A DNA stretch of 64,000 nt from NCBI RefSeq assembly GCF_021919345.1, contig NZ_CP089293.1:1550001-1614000 (forward strand), read 5' to 3'. The stretch comes from Paenarthrobacter nicotinovorans. GTDB taxonomy: Bacteria > Actinomycetota > Actinomycetes > Actinomycetales > Micrococcaceae. The notes beneath the pieces were generated by a model. That model was not told the origin of the DNA and ran no database searches. It saw only the letters and a list, made by a program, of their open reading frames with translations. The translations under genes were made by a program, and so were the position numbers. This document shows, piece by piece, positions 46,490-55,846 of the stretch (positions within the stretch are counted from its first letter, which is position 1; every line of letters starts with the position of its first letter).

Positions 46490-46495
46490 GAGAGC

Positions 46496-47242
46496 GTGAC
46501 CACAAATACGGCATCGTCAGCGGAGCCCGGAAACCGGCGCATCCTCCTGGTCGAAGACGAAGAGACCATTGCCGCTGTCGTCCGCGACTACCTGGTGAGG
46601 GCGGGCTTCCAAGTGGACACTGCGGGCGATGGCTTCACGGCCTTGGAAGTGGCCACGGCCCGCACACCGGACCTGGTCATCCTGGACCGTATGCTGCCGG
46701 GACTGGACGGGGTTGAAGTATGCCGGCGGTTACGCCAAACCATGAGCGTGCCGGTCATCATGGTCACGGCCTTGGGAACCGAAGACGACCGGATCCTGGG
46801 ATTGGAGATGGGAGCTGACGATTACGTCACCAAGCCGTTTTCTCCCCGGGAACTGGTACTGCGCGTCAAGTCGGTACTGCGGCGCAGCATCAAGGACCAT
46901 ACGCCGGAACCAGCGGTCCAATCGGCAGGCCTGGAGCTTGACCCCGCGTCCCGGACTGTCACCATGCTTGGTTCACCGCTGGCTTTGACGGCCCGTGAAT
47001 TCGACCTCCTGGCCTTCCTGATGCGCAGGCCCAACCAGGTGTTCAGCCGTGAAGAACTCATCAAAGCCGTGTGGGGATGGGACTTCGGAGACCTTTCCAC
47101 GGTGACGGTCCACGTCCGGCGGCTGCGCGAGAAGATCGAAGCAAATCCCACCAAGCCGGAACTCCTCAAGACCGTGTGGGGCATCGGCTACCGCTTTGAC
47201 GTTCCCACGGAGGGAAAGGCGGAAGCCGTCCATGGAGGGTAG
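46496..47242 (+). CDS. OmpR-family response regulator
   Basis: 248 aa. Receiver domain with ILLVEDEET at the N terminus, phosphoacceptor Asp in PDLVILDRMLPG (about residue 64), the Thr in VIMVTALG and Lys in DDYVTKPFSPREL. C-terminal winged helix (GSPLALTAREFDLLAFLMRR to TVHVRRLREKIEANP). GTG 46496 placed by TATGCT 6 bases upstream. The long frame before it is not coding. Its stop overlaps the kinase start by 11 bases. Probably controls the adjoining molybdoenzyme. Confidence 0.92.
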   Translation: MTTNTASSAEPGNRRILLVEDEETIAAVVRDYLVRAGFQVDTAGDGFTALEVATARTPDLVILDRMLPGLDGVEVCRRLRQTMSVPVIMVTALGTEDDRILGLEMGADDYVTKPFSPRELVLRVKSVLRRSIKDHTPEPAVQSAGLELDPASRTVTMLGSPLALTAREFDLLAFLMRRPNQVFSREELIKAVWGWDFGDLSTVTVHVRRLREKIEANPTKPELLKTVWGIGYRFDVPTEGKAEAVHGG

Positions 47243-48476
47243 CGAGCTCTGGACCATCCTTGCGTGGGTGCTCTTCTGGGCAGTCCTGATCGGCTCGGCA
47301 ACGCTGCTCCTGTTGAGGTTGCTTCGGCGGGCCTCGGTACTGGTCCGGATCTGCCTGGTGGTGGTGGCCACCGTGGCTGTGCTGGTGGCCGGGATGGTCA
47401 GCGCCTTCAACGCGATGTTCATCTCTGCCCGGGACCTCGAAGTGATGTGGTACATCCTGGCGATGGCATCGGCCGTGGCTATAGCGCTGTCTTTGGTGCT
47501 CGGCGCGGGGGTGTCCAGGAACGCTGCCCGGCTGGTGGAGGCCGCCCGCAGGATAGGCCGTGGCGAAACGCTGGAGACCTCCGGGCCTGAGGGCAGGAGG
47601 GCGGCCCCTGCCATGACATCGGAGCTCGCTGCGCTTGAACAGGAACTGGAAGCCAGCAGCCGGAGCCTCGCCGAATCCCGGGAACGGGAAGCCGCCATCG
47701 AGACGGCACGGCGCGAACTTGTGTCCTGGATTTCCCATGATCTTCGAACGCCCCTTGCCAGCATGCGTGCCATGACCGAGGCCCTCGAAGACGGCATGGC
47801 CTCGGATGTGCAGGGCTATTACCGGAAGATCATCGGGCAGACCGAGCAGATGACTGCCATGGTCAACGACCTCCTGGAGCTTTCCAAGATCCAGGCCGGG
47901 ACGTTGCATCTGCGCGCTGAAGCGCTGGACCTGTACGACCTCGTCAGCGATGCCCTCTCGGACCTGGCTCCGTTGGCAGCGAAACGGGGCATCAGGCTCG
48001 ACGGCGGTGGTGACCGTGAGTGCATGGCCGTGGCGGACGGACCCAGCCTGGCCAGGGCCGTGAGGAACATCCTCCTCAATGCGATCATTTACAGCCGGCC
48101 GGAGACCGACGTCCACGTCAGTGTCGGGCGGGACAACGGAAACGCTGTCATTGCCGTCCAGGACCACTGCGGCGGCATTCCGGAGGAGGACCTTCCGCAC
48201 CTGTTCGAAACGGGTTGGCAGAAAAACCCCGCCCGGGGCACCCAGGGGTCCCTGCAGGGAAGTTACAGCGGTGCCGGCATCGGGCTCAGCATGGTGGCGG
48301 GCATCGTCAAGGCGCACGGGGGATCAGTGACGGTCCGCAACGTCGACGGCGGCTGCCGCTTCGCCCTGAAACTTCCGGCCGGTTCGCTTCCGGAGCCATC
48401 GCCCGCTCCGGCTTCGCCAAAGCCCGGGCCGCTGGAAACCACTGAAACAAACGAGGGCCTTGGAGGCACATCATGA
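47232..48476 (+). CDS. Membrane sensor histidine kinase
   Basis: 414 aa. Three hydrophobic helices near the N terminus (about residues 8-28, 37-60 and 72-95) with almost no extracellular loop, then a HAMP-like linker, the H-box WISHDLRTPLASM (His about 173), N-box RNILLNAIIYS, and ATP-lid motifs DHCGGIPEEDLPHLFE and GAGIGLSM. The N-box lacks the usual His/Thr after NA. A Pro/Ser tail of ~35 residues ends it. Starts within the response-regulator gene, and its own stop overlaps the molybdoenzyme gene start by 4 bases. Confidence 0.9.
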   Translation: MEGSELWTILAWVLFWAVLIGSATLLLLRLLRRASVLVRICLVVVATVAVLVAGMVSAFNAMFISARDLEVMWYILAMASAVAIALSLVLGAGVSRNAARLVEAARRIGRGETLETSGPEGRRAAPAMTSELAALEQELEASSRSLAESREREAAIETARRELVSWISHDLRTPLASMRAMTEALEDGMASDVQGYYRKIIGQTEQMTAMVNDLLELSKIQAGTLHLRAEALDLYDLVSDALSDLAPLAAKRGIRLDGGGDRECMAVADGPSLARAVRNILLNAIIYSRPETDVHVSVGRDNGNAVIAVQDHCGGIPEEDLPHLFETGWQKNPARGTQGSLQGSYSGAGIGLSMVAGIVKAHGGSVTVRNVDGGCRFALKLPAGSLPEPSPAPASPKPGPLETTETNEGLGGTS

Positions 48477-50062
48477 GCGCGCCGGCAGTCAAGCAAACGA
48501 AGACCGGACGTCCCGCCGGCGGAGCCCGGTTGTGGGCACCTGCCGCCGGACTCGCTGCCGGAGCCGCCGGGATTGCCGCGGGAGAGCTGACGGCAGGATT
48601 CCTCAGCCCGCTGGTTTCTCCGGTGACGGCCCTCGGCGGCGCAGTGATAGACGCCGTCCCGCCCGCGGTGAAGGATCTGGCCGTGCAACTTTTCGGAACG
48701 GCCGACAAAGTCGTCCTGGTGGCCTCCATCGTGGTGGTCGCAGGATTCCTGGCCGCGCTCGCCGGCATCCTGGAACGCCGGCGGCCCGGACTGGGCCTGG
48801 CACTTGCCGGCCTGGCGGGCGTGGCGGGACTTACCGCCGTCGTCACCCGTGCCCAAGCCGGCCCGCAGGCAGCGCTGGCACCGATCGTGGCCGCAGTTGT
48901 CACCATGCTGCTCCTGCGGATGCTCGTTCGGAGGCTGGATGCCTGGATTCCGCGCGGGAGCACCGCGGGCGGGGACGCTGCCGGGCGGGCGCCCCTTGCC
49001 AGGAGGAGCTTCCTCAACGCCCTGTCCGGAACTGCCCTGGCAGCGGCGGTCGGAGGGACCGTCACCGCCATCCTCACCCGGGCCACCGCTGTGGCTGCCG
49101 GGTTCAGAAGCTCACTGGCACTGCCGGCGCCCGCAACGCCGCCGCAAACCATTCCCGCTGGCGCGTCCTTGAGCGTGCCGGGCATCAGCCCGCTGGTGAC
49201 GCCGAACGCGGACTTCTACAGGATCGACACGGCCCTGACTGTCCCGGCCATCGATCCTCCGTCGTGGAAGCTGAAAGTCACCGGAATGGTCGAACGCGAC
49301 ATCGAACTGGACTTTGCCGACCTCTTGGCCAAACCCATGACTGAACGCCACATCACCATCGCCTGCGTTTCCAACAACGTTGGTGGCGACCTCATCGGCA
49401 ACGCGCTGTGGCTGGGGTGGCCGGTGCGCGAACTGCTGGCCATGGCCGGCCCGAAAGCCGGTGCGGACATGGTGCTGTCCACCAGCAACGACGGCTGGAC
49501 CGCCAGCACGCCCCTGGAAGCGCTCACCGACGACCGTGACGCCTTGCTGGCCGTGGGAATGAACGGGGAGCCGTTGCCTTTGGAACACGGGTTCCCGGTC
49601 CGGATGATTGTGCCTGGACTTTACGGGTTCGTCTCAGCCACCAAATGGTTGACCGAACTCAAAGTCACCCGTTTCGCGGACGATACTGCGTACTGGACAC
49701 CCCGGGGGTGGAGCGACCACGGACCCATCAAAACGCAATCGCGCATTGACGTCCCACGCAGCGGACGGACGGTCCAGCCTGGAAAGGTCCAATTCGGCGG
49801 CGTTGCCTGGGCCCAACATCGTGGCATTGAACGCGTCGAACTGCGGGTCAACCGCGGCGCCTGGCAGAAGGCACAACTCGCCGGCGCCATCTCCACCGAC
49901 ACCTGGTACCAGTGGCAGATCGGCATTGACCTCCAACCTGGCGACTACGAAGTCCAGGTCCGGGCCACTGACGCAAGCGGCCAACCTCAAACCGAAGACA
50001 AAGCCCCAGTGGCCCCCGACGGCGCCACGGGTTATCACACCATCACCGTGAAAGTGGCCTGA
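48473..50062 (+). CDS. Membrane-anchored sulfite-oxidase-family molybdoenzyme
   Basis: 529 aa. Four helices in the first ~152 residues (about 20-43, 80-100, 105-125, 133-152), then RRSFLNAL at 177-184, a fifth helix (~183-209), and an extracytoplasmic catalytic region. The Moco-ligating Cys is in ITIACVSNNVGGD (Cys 298). NDGWTASTPL and the Ig-like dimerisation domain VAWAQHRGIERVEL to YEVQVRATDASG follow. Reaction could be oxidation of sulfite or reduction of S- or N-oxides. The fused membrane part suggests electrons pass to or from the membrane. Start overlaps the kinase stop. Confidence 0.88.
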   Translation: MSAPAVKQTKTGRPAGGARLWAPAAGLAAGAAGIAAGELTAGFLSPLVSPVTALGGAVIDAVPPAVKDLAVQLFGTADKVVLVASIVVVAGFLAALAGILERRRPGLGLALAGLAGVAGLTAVVTRAQAGPQAALAPIVAAVVTMLLLRMLVRRLDAWIPRGSTAGGDAAGRAPLARRSFLNALSGTALAAAVGGTVTAILTRATAVAAGFRSSLALPAPATPPQTIPAGASLSVPGISPLVTPNADFYRIDTALTVPAIDPPSWKLKVTGMVERDIELDFADLLAKPMTERHITIACVSNNVGGDLIGNALWLGWPVRELLAMAGPKAGADMVLSTSNDGWTASTPLEALTDDRDALLAVGMNGEPLPLEHGFPVRMIVPGLYGFVSATKWLTELKVTRFADDTAYWTPRGWSDHGPIKTQSRIDVPRSGRTVQPGKVQFGGVAWAQHRGIERVELRVNRGAWQKAQLAGAISTDTWYQWQIGIDLQPGDYEVQVRATDASGQPQTEDKAPVAPDGATGYHTITVKVA

Positions 50063-50124
50063 GGATCTACGCTGGGAACGTCCGGATCGTAGCCGGAAGC
50101 CAATGTGCCCCCAGGAGGATATCC

Positions 50125-51342
50125 GTGCCCAGATCCGTTGCAGCCCACCGTCAGGTAATCGCGGAATTGCTGACAACAGCCGCCGCAAGGAAAGGCACGC
50201 ACCGGCTTCCGTTGATGGACGCACTCGGAAGGGTGCTCGCCGTCGACCTCCACGCACCCTTGTCCCTCCCGCCCTTCGCCAACTCCCAAATGGACGGCTT
50301 TGCCGTCCGTTCAGCAGACATCCCCGACGGCGGTGCGAAGCTCCCCGTAGCGGCGCCCGTTCCGGCGGGTGCCGCGCCGGAAGCCCTGAAGCCGGGCCAT
50401 GCCGCTCCGATCATGACCGGAGCCATGATGCCGGAGGGAGCGGACGCCGTCGTACCTATTGAGAAGGCGACGCCCGGCACTTTTCCGGCGCCCACGGACG
50501 TCGACGCGGAGGTGGAGCTGCCAGCGGTCGAGCCCGGGACGTACGTGCGTGATAGCGGCAGCGACATCGGCAAGGGAGCCTTGGCGCTTGCCGCCGGCAC
50601 GCTGCTGGGCCCAAGCCAGCTGGGGCTGCTGGCAGCGCTCGGCCTTGTCGAAGTGGAGATCCGGCAGCCCTGGCGTGTCCTCCTGGTCACGACGGGCGAT
50701 GAGGTCCTTGAACCGGGAACCGAACTGACAGCCGGGAAGATCTACGACTCCAATGGAACACTCCTGGAAGCCTCCATGCGGCAAGCCGGCCTCGACGTAG
50801 TCCGCACCGGTATCTCGGACGACCAACCCGAGGGCCTGCTGGCAGTCCTGAGGCAGCACCTCGCGGACCCGGACAAACCGGTGGACATGATCGTTTCCAC
50901 CGGGGGAGTGAGCAAAGGGGCTTACGAAGTCGTGCGCCTGGCCATGACCGGGCAGCCGGTGGAATTCCTCCACGTCGCCATGCAACCTGGCGGACCACAG
51001 GGACTGGGCACTTTCGAAGGAACCCCTTTCATCGGCTTCCCGGGCAATCCCGTCAGTTGCCTGGTCTCCTTCGAAATGTTCCTCCGCCCCGCCCTTTCGC
51101 AGGTTGCCGGCGCACCCTCGCCCAGGCCCGTGCTGAGGGCACACCTGGCCGAAGGCCTTACCTCCCCGCAGGGCAAGCATCAGGTGCGCCGGGGGACCGT
51201 CATGGGTGACGTTGTCCGCATGGAAGGTGGTGCCGGCTCCCATCTGGTCCATGCCCTGGCCCGCGCCAATGCCTTGGTGCAGATCCCCGAGGACGTCACG
51301 GAACTCGCCGAAGGAGACGAAGTGGAAGTATGGATGTTGTGA
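50125..51342 (+). CDS. moeA: Molybdopterin molybdotransferase
   Basis: 405 aa. Inserts molybdate into adenylylated molybdopterin. [46 protein letters not shown] (the MPT-binding loop), [20 protein letters not shown] and STGGVSKG are family motifs; [17 protein letters not shown] closes domain 3. GTG start with CAGGAGGAT. A possible -10 TACGCT is at 50068-50073. Overlaps moaC by 13 bases. Confidence 0.95.
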   Translation: MPRSVAAHRQVIAELLTTAAARKGTHRLPLMDALGRVLAVDLHAPLSLPPFANSQMDGFAVRSADIPDGGAKLPVAAPVPAGAAPEALKPGHAAPIMTGAMMPEGADAVVPIEKATPGTFPAPTDVDAEVELPAVEPGTYVRDSGSDIGKGALALAAGTLLGPSQLGLLAALGLVEVEIRQPWRVLLVTTGDEVLEPGTELTAGKIYDSNGTLLEASMRQAGLDVVRTGISDDQPEGLLAVLRQHLADPDKPVDMIVSTGGVSKGAYEVVRLAMTGQPVEFLHVAMQPGGPQGLGTFEGTPFIGFPGNPVSCLVSFEMFLRPALSQVAGAPSPRPVLRAHLAEGLTSPQGKHQVRRGTVMGDVVRMEGGAGSHLVHALARANALVQIPEDVTELAEGDEVEVWML

Positions 51343-51866
51343 ACCACACTCCCGAATCCCCGGCAGGCCCCACAGGCCTGACCCACCTGAGGCAGGACGG
51401 CACCGCCCAGATGGTGGATGTCTCCGAAAAAGCCGTCACCACCCGCGAAGCAACCGCCACGGCCACGGTCCGCTCCACCTCCGAAGTCCTGGCCCTGCTG
51501 GGTGCCGGCGAACTGCCCAAGGGCGATGCGCTCGCAGTTGCACGCGTTGCCGGCATCATGGCTGCAAAGAAAACACCTGAACTGATCCCGCTGTGCCATC
51601 CTTTGCCCATTTCCAAGGTCACGGTGGACTTTGAGCTGGGTACGGATTCCGTGGGGATCCTTGCCACGGTCAAGACCCGGGGCGTGACCGGCGTCGAAAT
51701 GGAAGCGTTGACTGCGGCCTCCGTTGCCGCCCTGAGTGTCTACGACATGATCAAGGCCGTGGACAAACATGCCGTCCTGGACGACATCCGGGTGCTGTCC
51801 AAGAGCGGTGGCAAGAGCGGAAGCTGGGACGTCTCCGGGGACTCCAGGCCGGAGGCAAGGGCATGA
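51330..51866 (+). CDS. moaC: Cyclic pyranopterin monophosphate synthase
   Basis: 178 aa. Converts the MoaA product to c[28 protein letters not shown], the active-site [13 protein letters not shown], and [26 protein letters not shown] with its catalytic Lys are all present. Starts inside moeA and overlaps mogA by 4 bases. ~15 extra N-terminal residues. Confidence 0.96.
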   Translation: MDVVNHTPESPAGPTGLTHLRQDGTAQMVDVSEKAVTTREATATATVRSTSEVLALLGAGELPKGDALAVARVAGIMAAKKTPELIPLCHPLPISKVTVDFELGTDSVGILATVKTRGVTGVEMEALTAASVAALSVYDMIKAVDKHAVLDDIRVLSKSGGKSGSWDVSGDSRPEARA

Positions 51867-52366
51867 GCGCATGCGAGCCGAACGCACACGGCCCCCGGAA
51901 GGCCGGCGTCGTGATTGCCTCCACCCGGGCCGCCGCCGGAATCTACGCCGATGAGACAGGTCCTATCATTCTCGACTGGCTCAAAGAGCACGGCTTCGAC
52001 ACCTTCCCCACCATGGTGGTCCCGGACGGTGAAGCCGTGGGTGCCGCCCTGAGGGCATTGCTGACCCAGGAACCGGCCGTCATCATCACCAGCGGGGGTA
52101 CGGGCCTCAGCCCGGACGACCACACACCGGAAATGACGCTTCCACTGCTGGACCGGGAGATACCCGGCATCATGGAGGGCCTCCGCCGCGCAGGCGCCGC
52201 CAAGACCCCCATGGCGATGCTGAGCCGTGGCCACGCGGGCGTTGCGGGAAAGACATTCATCATCAACCTGCCGGGATCTCCCAAGGGAGTCATGGACGGA
52301 CTGGCCGTCCTTGACCCTGTGATCGGGCATCTCTGCGAGCAATTGGAAGGAAGCCATGGGCACTGA
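51863..52366 (+). CDS. mogA: Molybdopterin adenylyltransferase (MogA/MoaB type)
   Basis: 167 aa. Activates molybdopterin by adenylylation before MoeA acts. [35 protein letters not shown] (catalytic Asp, substrate-binding Gly/Thr) and NLPGSPKGV are the family marks. Overlaps moaC by 4 and moaE by 11 bases. The distinction between the MogA and MoaB names is by convention here. Confidence 0.92.
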   Translation: MSACEPNAHGPRKAGVVIASTRAAAGIYADETGPIILDWLKEHGFDTFPTMVVPDGEAVGAALRALLTQEPAVIITSGGTGLSPDDHTPEMTLPLLDREIPGIMEGLRRAGAAKTPMAMLSRGHAGVAGKTFIINLPGSPKGVMDGLAVLDPVIGHLCEQLEGSHGH

Positions 52367-52811
52367 AACAGACTTCGAAGTTGTCAGCGCTGTCCTCAGT
52401 TCCGAGCCGATCTCGGTGGACCAGGCCATCAGTGCAGTGGAATCGGACACTGCCGGCGCGGTCGTCAGCTTCAGCGGCGTTGTGCGCAACCACGACGGCG
52501 GCAAGGCAGTGGACCGGTTGAGCTACAGCGCCCATCCCACAGCGCATCAGGTCATGTCCGAGGTCGTGGCCCGGCTCGTCGCAGAGCACTCGGGCGAGGC
52601 TGACCAGCCGGTCCGTATCTGGGCTGCCCACAGGATAGGCACGCTGGAGATTGGTGATCCCGCGCTGGTATGTGCGGTTGCAGCTGCCCACCGTGGACAG
52701 GCGTTCGCTGTTTGCTCGGAACTCGTGGACCGGGTCAAGGAGCAGGTCCCCATCTGGAAGGAACAGTTCTTCTCCGACGGCACCGTTGAATGGGTAGGTG
52801 CGGGGGAGTAG
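52356..52811 (+). CDS. moaE: Molybdopterin synthase large subunit
   Basis: 151 aa. Uses MoaD thiocarboxylate to make the dithiolene. AGAVVSFSGVVRNHDGG, AAHRIGTLEIGDPALVCAVAAAHR and KEQVPIWKEQFF (catalytic Lys) are intact. Last gene of the Moco operon. Its small-subunit partner moaD is encoded in the opposite-strand unit 7 kb away. Confidence 0.95.
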   Translation: MGTETDFEVVSAVLSSEPISVDQAISAVESDTAGAVVSFSGVVRNHDGGKAVDRLSYSAHPTAHQVMSEVVARLVAEHSGEADQPVRIWAAHRIGTLEIGDPALVCAVAAAHRGQAFAVCSELVDRVKEQVPIWKEQFFSDGTVEWVGAGE

Positions 52812-53621
<810 letters not shown>

Positions 53622-53624
53622 GAC

Positions 53625-54113
53625 GTGGGAAATTTCCTGGCAGCCCTGAAGAAGAACCGAACCAAAATCTGGGTAGGTGCCATCACCTTGCTTTTGGTGT
53701 TGTACCTGGTGGTCTCGGTTCAGCGGTCCTTCCTGCTTCTCGGTGATCCCAACCTGGTGGCCAAGGGCATCGGAGCGGCTTACTTGGTGCTTCCGGTCAT
53801 TGGCGCCTGGGCCATGATCCGCGAGCTGCTTTTTGGCGCCCGGACAGAGCAGATGGCCAAGGTGCTCGAAGCCGAGGGTGGACTGCCGGAGGACACCCTG
53901 CCCCGGACCCCGGGCGGACGGATCGTTCGCGCCGCTGCCGACGCCGAATTTGAGAAATACCGTGCCGAGGCCGAGGCTGCGCCGGAGGATTGGCGTTCCT
54001 GGTTCAGGCTGAGCTGTGCCTACGACGCTTCCGGTGACCGCAAACGTGCGCGCGCATCCATGCGCGACGCCGTGAAGCTGTTCCGCTCTCAGCCCACCGC
54101 GGCCGGACGGTAG
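53625..54113 (+). CDS. Membrane protein with TPR-like tail, unknown
   Basis: 162 aa. Two helices (IWVGAITLLLVLYLVVSV, residues ~15-33, and IGAAYLVLPVIGAWAMI, ~48-64), then a soluble part whose DWRSWFRLSCAYDASGDRKRARASMRDAVKLF looks like one TPR-type helix pair. GTG start 3 bases after dapB, so likely coupled. 3' end overlaps the convergent acyltransferase-like gene by 25 bases. Confidence 0.78.
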   Translation: MGNFLAALKKNRTKIWVGAITLLLVLYLVVSVQRSFLLLGDPNLVAKGIGAAYLVLPVIGAWAMIRELLFGARTEQMAKVLEAEGGLPEDTLPRTPGGRIVRAAADAEFEKYRAEAEAAPEDWRSWFRLSCAYDASGDRKRARASMRDAVKLFRSQPTAAGR

Positions 54114-55324
54114 CTGCCCAGCCTCGATGCCATGTGGGCAGCCCATTCAAGCGGTCCACGCCGCCGGAGCAAGGCGAAACACACGCCGATGCCGATGGCT
54201 CCGAGCGCCTGCGTCCAGTACATGCCTTCGGCGGTCCACCCGGCGGGAAGCGGTTGGTTGGTGAAGCCCGAGACGAGCCATACGTGCGCTGAATACAGGC
54301 TCAAGGTCATGGCGCCTGGTCCGCTGAGCACCAGCAGGAAATTGACCTTGATGCGTTCGGCGAGCCTGCCAAGCATCAGGAAAATCCCAACGACGCCGGC
54401 GGCAACGCCACTGGTGTGCAACAAGTCCAGCGTGGTGCCCGCATGCGGTGAGGCCGTAGCCAACCACCACGACGAGTCCACTTGCTGGAGCCCGGTGAGA
54501 TTGACCTGGAGCATGCTCTCCAGGGGATAGCCCCTGGTGCCGGGAAGCGCCGACAGGGCTGCCCGGCCGCCCCATACCTCCATGGCCAGCACGCCGCATA
54601 TCTTCGCCATGCCGGCCACGACGAGTCCGGATGTCAGCAGCATCAGCTGGACGGCCGCCGTCGTCAGTGCCAGCCGCCCGATGACCAGGCCGACAAGAAG
54701 GTAGGAGATCCACTGGAACACCGGGTAGTACCCGGTGAAGAACAGATCGGCGAGCAGACGGCCGGGGGTTTCCAGATCTTCCCAGCCGGGGTTGTGCCCC
54801 AGCTGCAGCGGCGGGTTCCCGTCAAGCAGCACGGGGCGGACCAGGAACGCGAGAACGGGTGAAACAAGGATCCACCCAGCCGCCCAGAAGCAAAGGGCTT
54901 TGAGCCGCAAGCCGAGGAACGGCAGGATGCACAGGAACAGCATCGCGTAGTGGACCAGGATCACCGCGACGTTGACGTCCAGCCCTCCCAACGCAAGTCC
55001 GACGACGGCGATCACCACCGCGCGCATTGCCACGCCGGCCCTCGCGGACCAAAGCTCCTTTCCGCTGCGGGGATCCTGCTTGCCGGTGGACAGTGCAAGG
55101 CCGATTCCGGCCAGTACCGCGAACAGCGCAGCGGACCGCCCCGAGAACACCAAGCCCACCATTGTTGGCTCCCACTGGGGTGCCGGGCCGAATGTCGGCA
55201 TCAGGTGCGTGGCCATCATGCCAAGGAGGGCAGCCCCCCTGGCTGCGTCGATGCCGGTCAACCGGGTGGGAGCCGCGCGTTGACCCCGTGTTTTTCGCGG
55301 AGGCGCCGTCTCTTGCGAAGTCAT
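54089..55324 (-). CDS. DUF418/DUF1624-like polytopic membrane protein (putative acyltransferase)
   Basis: 411 aa with about ten helices. N-terminal RLTGIDAARGAALLGMMATHLM is the motif shared by heparan-alpha-glucosaminide N-acetyltransferase-like (DUF1624) and DUF418 proteins, then SGRSAALFAVLAGIGLALST. Such proteins may move acyl groups across the membrane onto sugars, but the activity is unproven in bacteria. Divergent from the DUF222 fragment. The SOS box at 55403-55418 lies 79 bases upstream of its start. Confidence 0.8.
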   Translation of the reverse strand: MTSQETAPPRKTRGQRAAPTRLTGIDAARGAALLGMMATHLMPTFGPAPQWEPTMVGLVFSGRSAALFAVLAGIGLALSTGKQDPRSGKELWSARAGVAMRAVVIAVVGLALGGLDVNVAVILVHYAMLFLCILPFLGLRLKALCFWAAGWILVSPVLAFLVRPVLLDGNPPLQLGHNPGWEDLETPGRLLADLFFTGYYPVFQWISYLLVGLVIGRLALTTAAVQLMLLTSGLVVAGMAKICGVLAMEVWGGRAALSALPGTRGYPLESMLQVNLTGLQQVDSSWWLATASPHAGTTLDLLHTSGVAAGVVGIFLMLGRLAERIKVNFLLVLSGPGAMTLSLYSAHVWLVSGFTNQPLPAGWTAEGMYWTQALGAIGIGVCFALLRRRGPLEWAAHMASRLGSYRPAAVG

Positions 55325-55402
55325 GCAGCGATCGTCTCACAGCCGGGTCCCGCGACCGGCGAGTGACGGCTGCCGGGACGTTCCCGTCCTGCGCCCTTGT
55401 GT

Positions 55403-55418
55403 TCGAATATATGTTCGA
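55403..55418. promoter_or_regulatory. LexA-type SOS box
   Basis: TCGAATATATGTTCGA differs by one base from the actinobacterial consensus TCGAAC-N4-GTTCGA. It lies 13 bases in front of the DUF222-like gene start and could also affect the divergent membrane gene. Confidence 0.75.
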
Positions 55419-55431
55419 ATAATATGGCGGC

Positions 55432-55767
55432 ATGAATGAAGTTCCAGAGCGGCCGGACGGCATGGGCGGCCCCATGAAAGCGATGAGTCCGGGAGTTGTC
55501 GACTTCCTTTTCCGGCAGCTCGTGGCCGGCGAACCTCCCGAAGACACGCAATGGCGCCGCGAGGGTACGGTGCTCGCGGAGCAGGCTCCGGGTGCTGAAC
55601 TGGCCCGCCGCTTGTTTGAAACGGATGTGGAATCGCTGACGCCCCTGGAACTGTTCGAGTACGTGCGGGCCTCGCAGCGTTTGGTCGCCTGGGCAGAACA
55701 ACTCAAAGAGCGCGCCGTAGGGCAGTACTGCTCGGGTCAGCGTGCCCGCACACCCGGGGTCGCATAG
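55432..55767 (+). CDS. Short DUF222-like N-terminal fragment
   Basis: 111 aa. The region SLTPLELFEYVRASQRLVAWAEQLKERAVGQY resembles the start of the DUF222 domain found in actinobacterial DUF222-HNH (13E12-type) proteins, which are usually 400-550 aa. The rest, including the HNH nuclease, is missing: the frame ends in a Arg/Pro-rich tail, 79 bases before dapA. It may be a decayed remnant or a stand-alone short protein. An SOS box lies directly upstream, as for 13E12 genes in mycobacteria. Confidence 0.6.
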   Translation: MNEVPERPDGMGGPMKAMSPGVVDFLFRQLVAGEPPEDTQWRREGTVLAEQAPGAELARRLFETDVESLTPLELFEYVRASQRLVAWAEQLKERAVGQYCSGQRARTPGVA

Positions 55768-55811
55768 CCTTCGCGGCAACGCGCATGAGGACCGTCACGC
55801 GATACCCATTC

Positions 55812-55839
55812 TTGTAACGAGGCCGTGACAGGGTAACGT
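55812..55839 (+). promoter_or_regulatory. dapA promoter (leaderless)
   Basis: -35 TTGTAA (55812-55817), 16-base spacer, -10 TAACGT (55834-55839), then 7 bases to ATG 55847. No ribosome binding site. Confidence 0.65.
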
Positions 55840-55846
55840 TTTTCCT

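Noticed and set aside
46363..46495. Molybdenum-cofactor riboswitch before moaA
   Set aside because: The -10 hexamer is 6 bases from the moaA start, so there is no leader to hold one.
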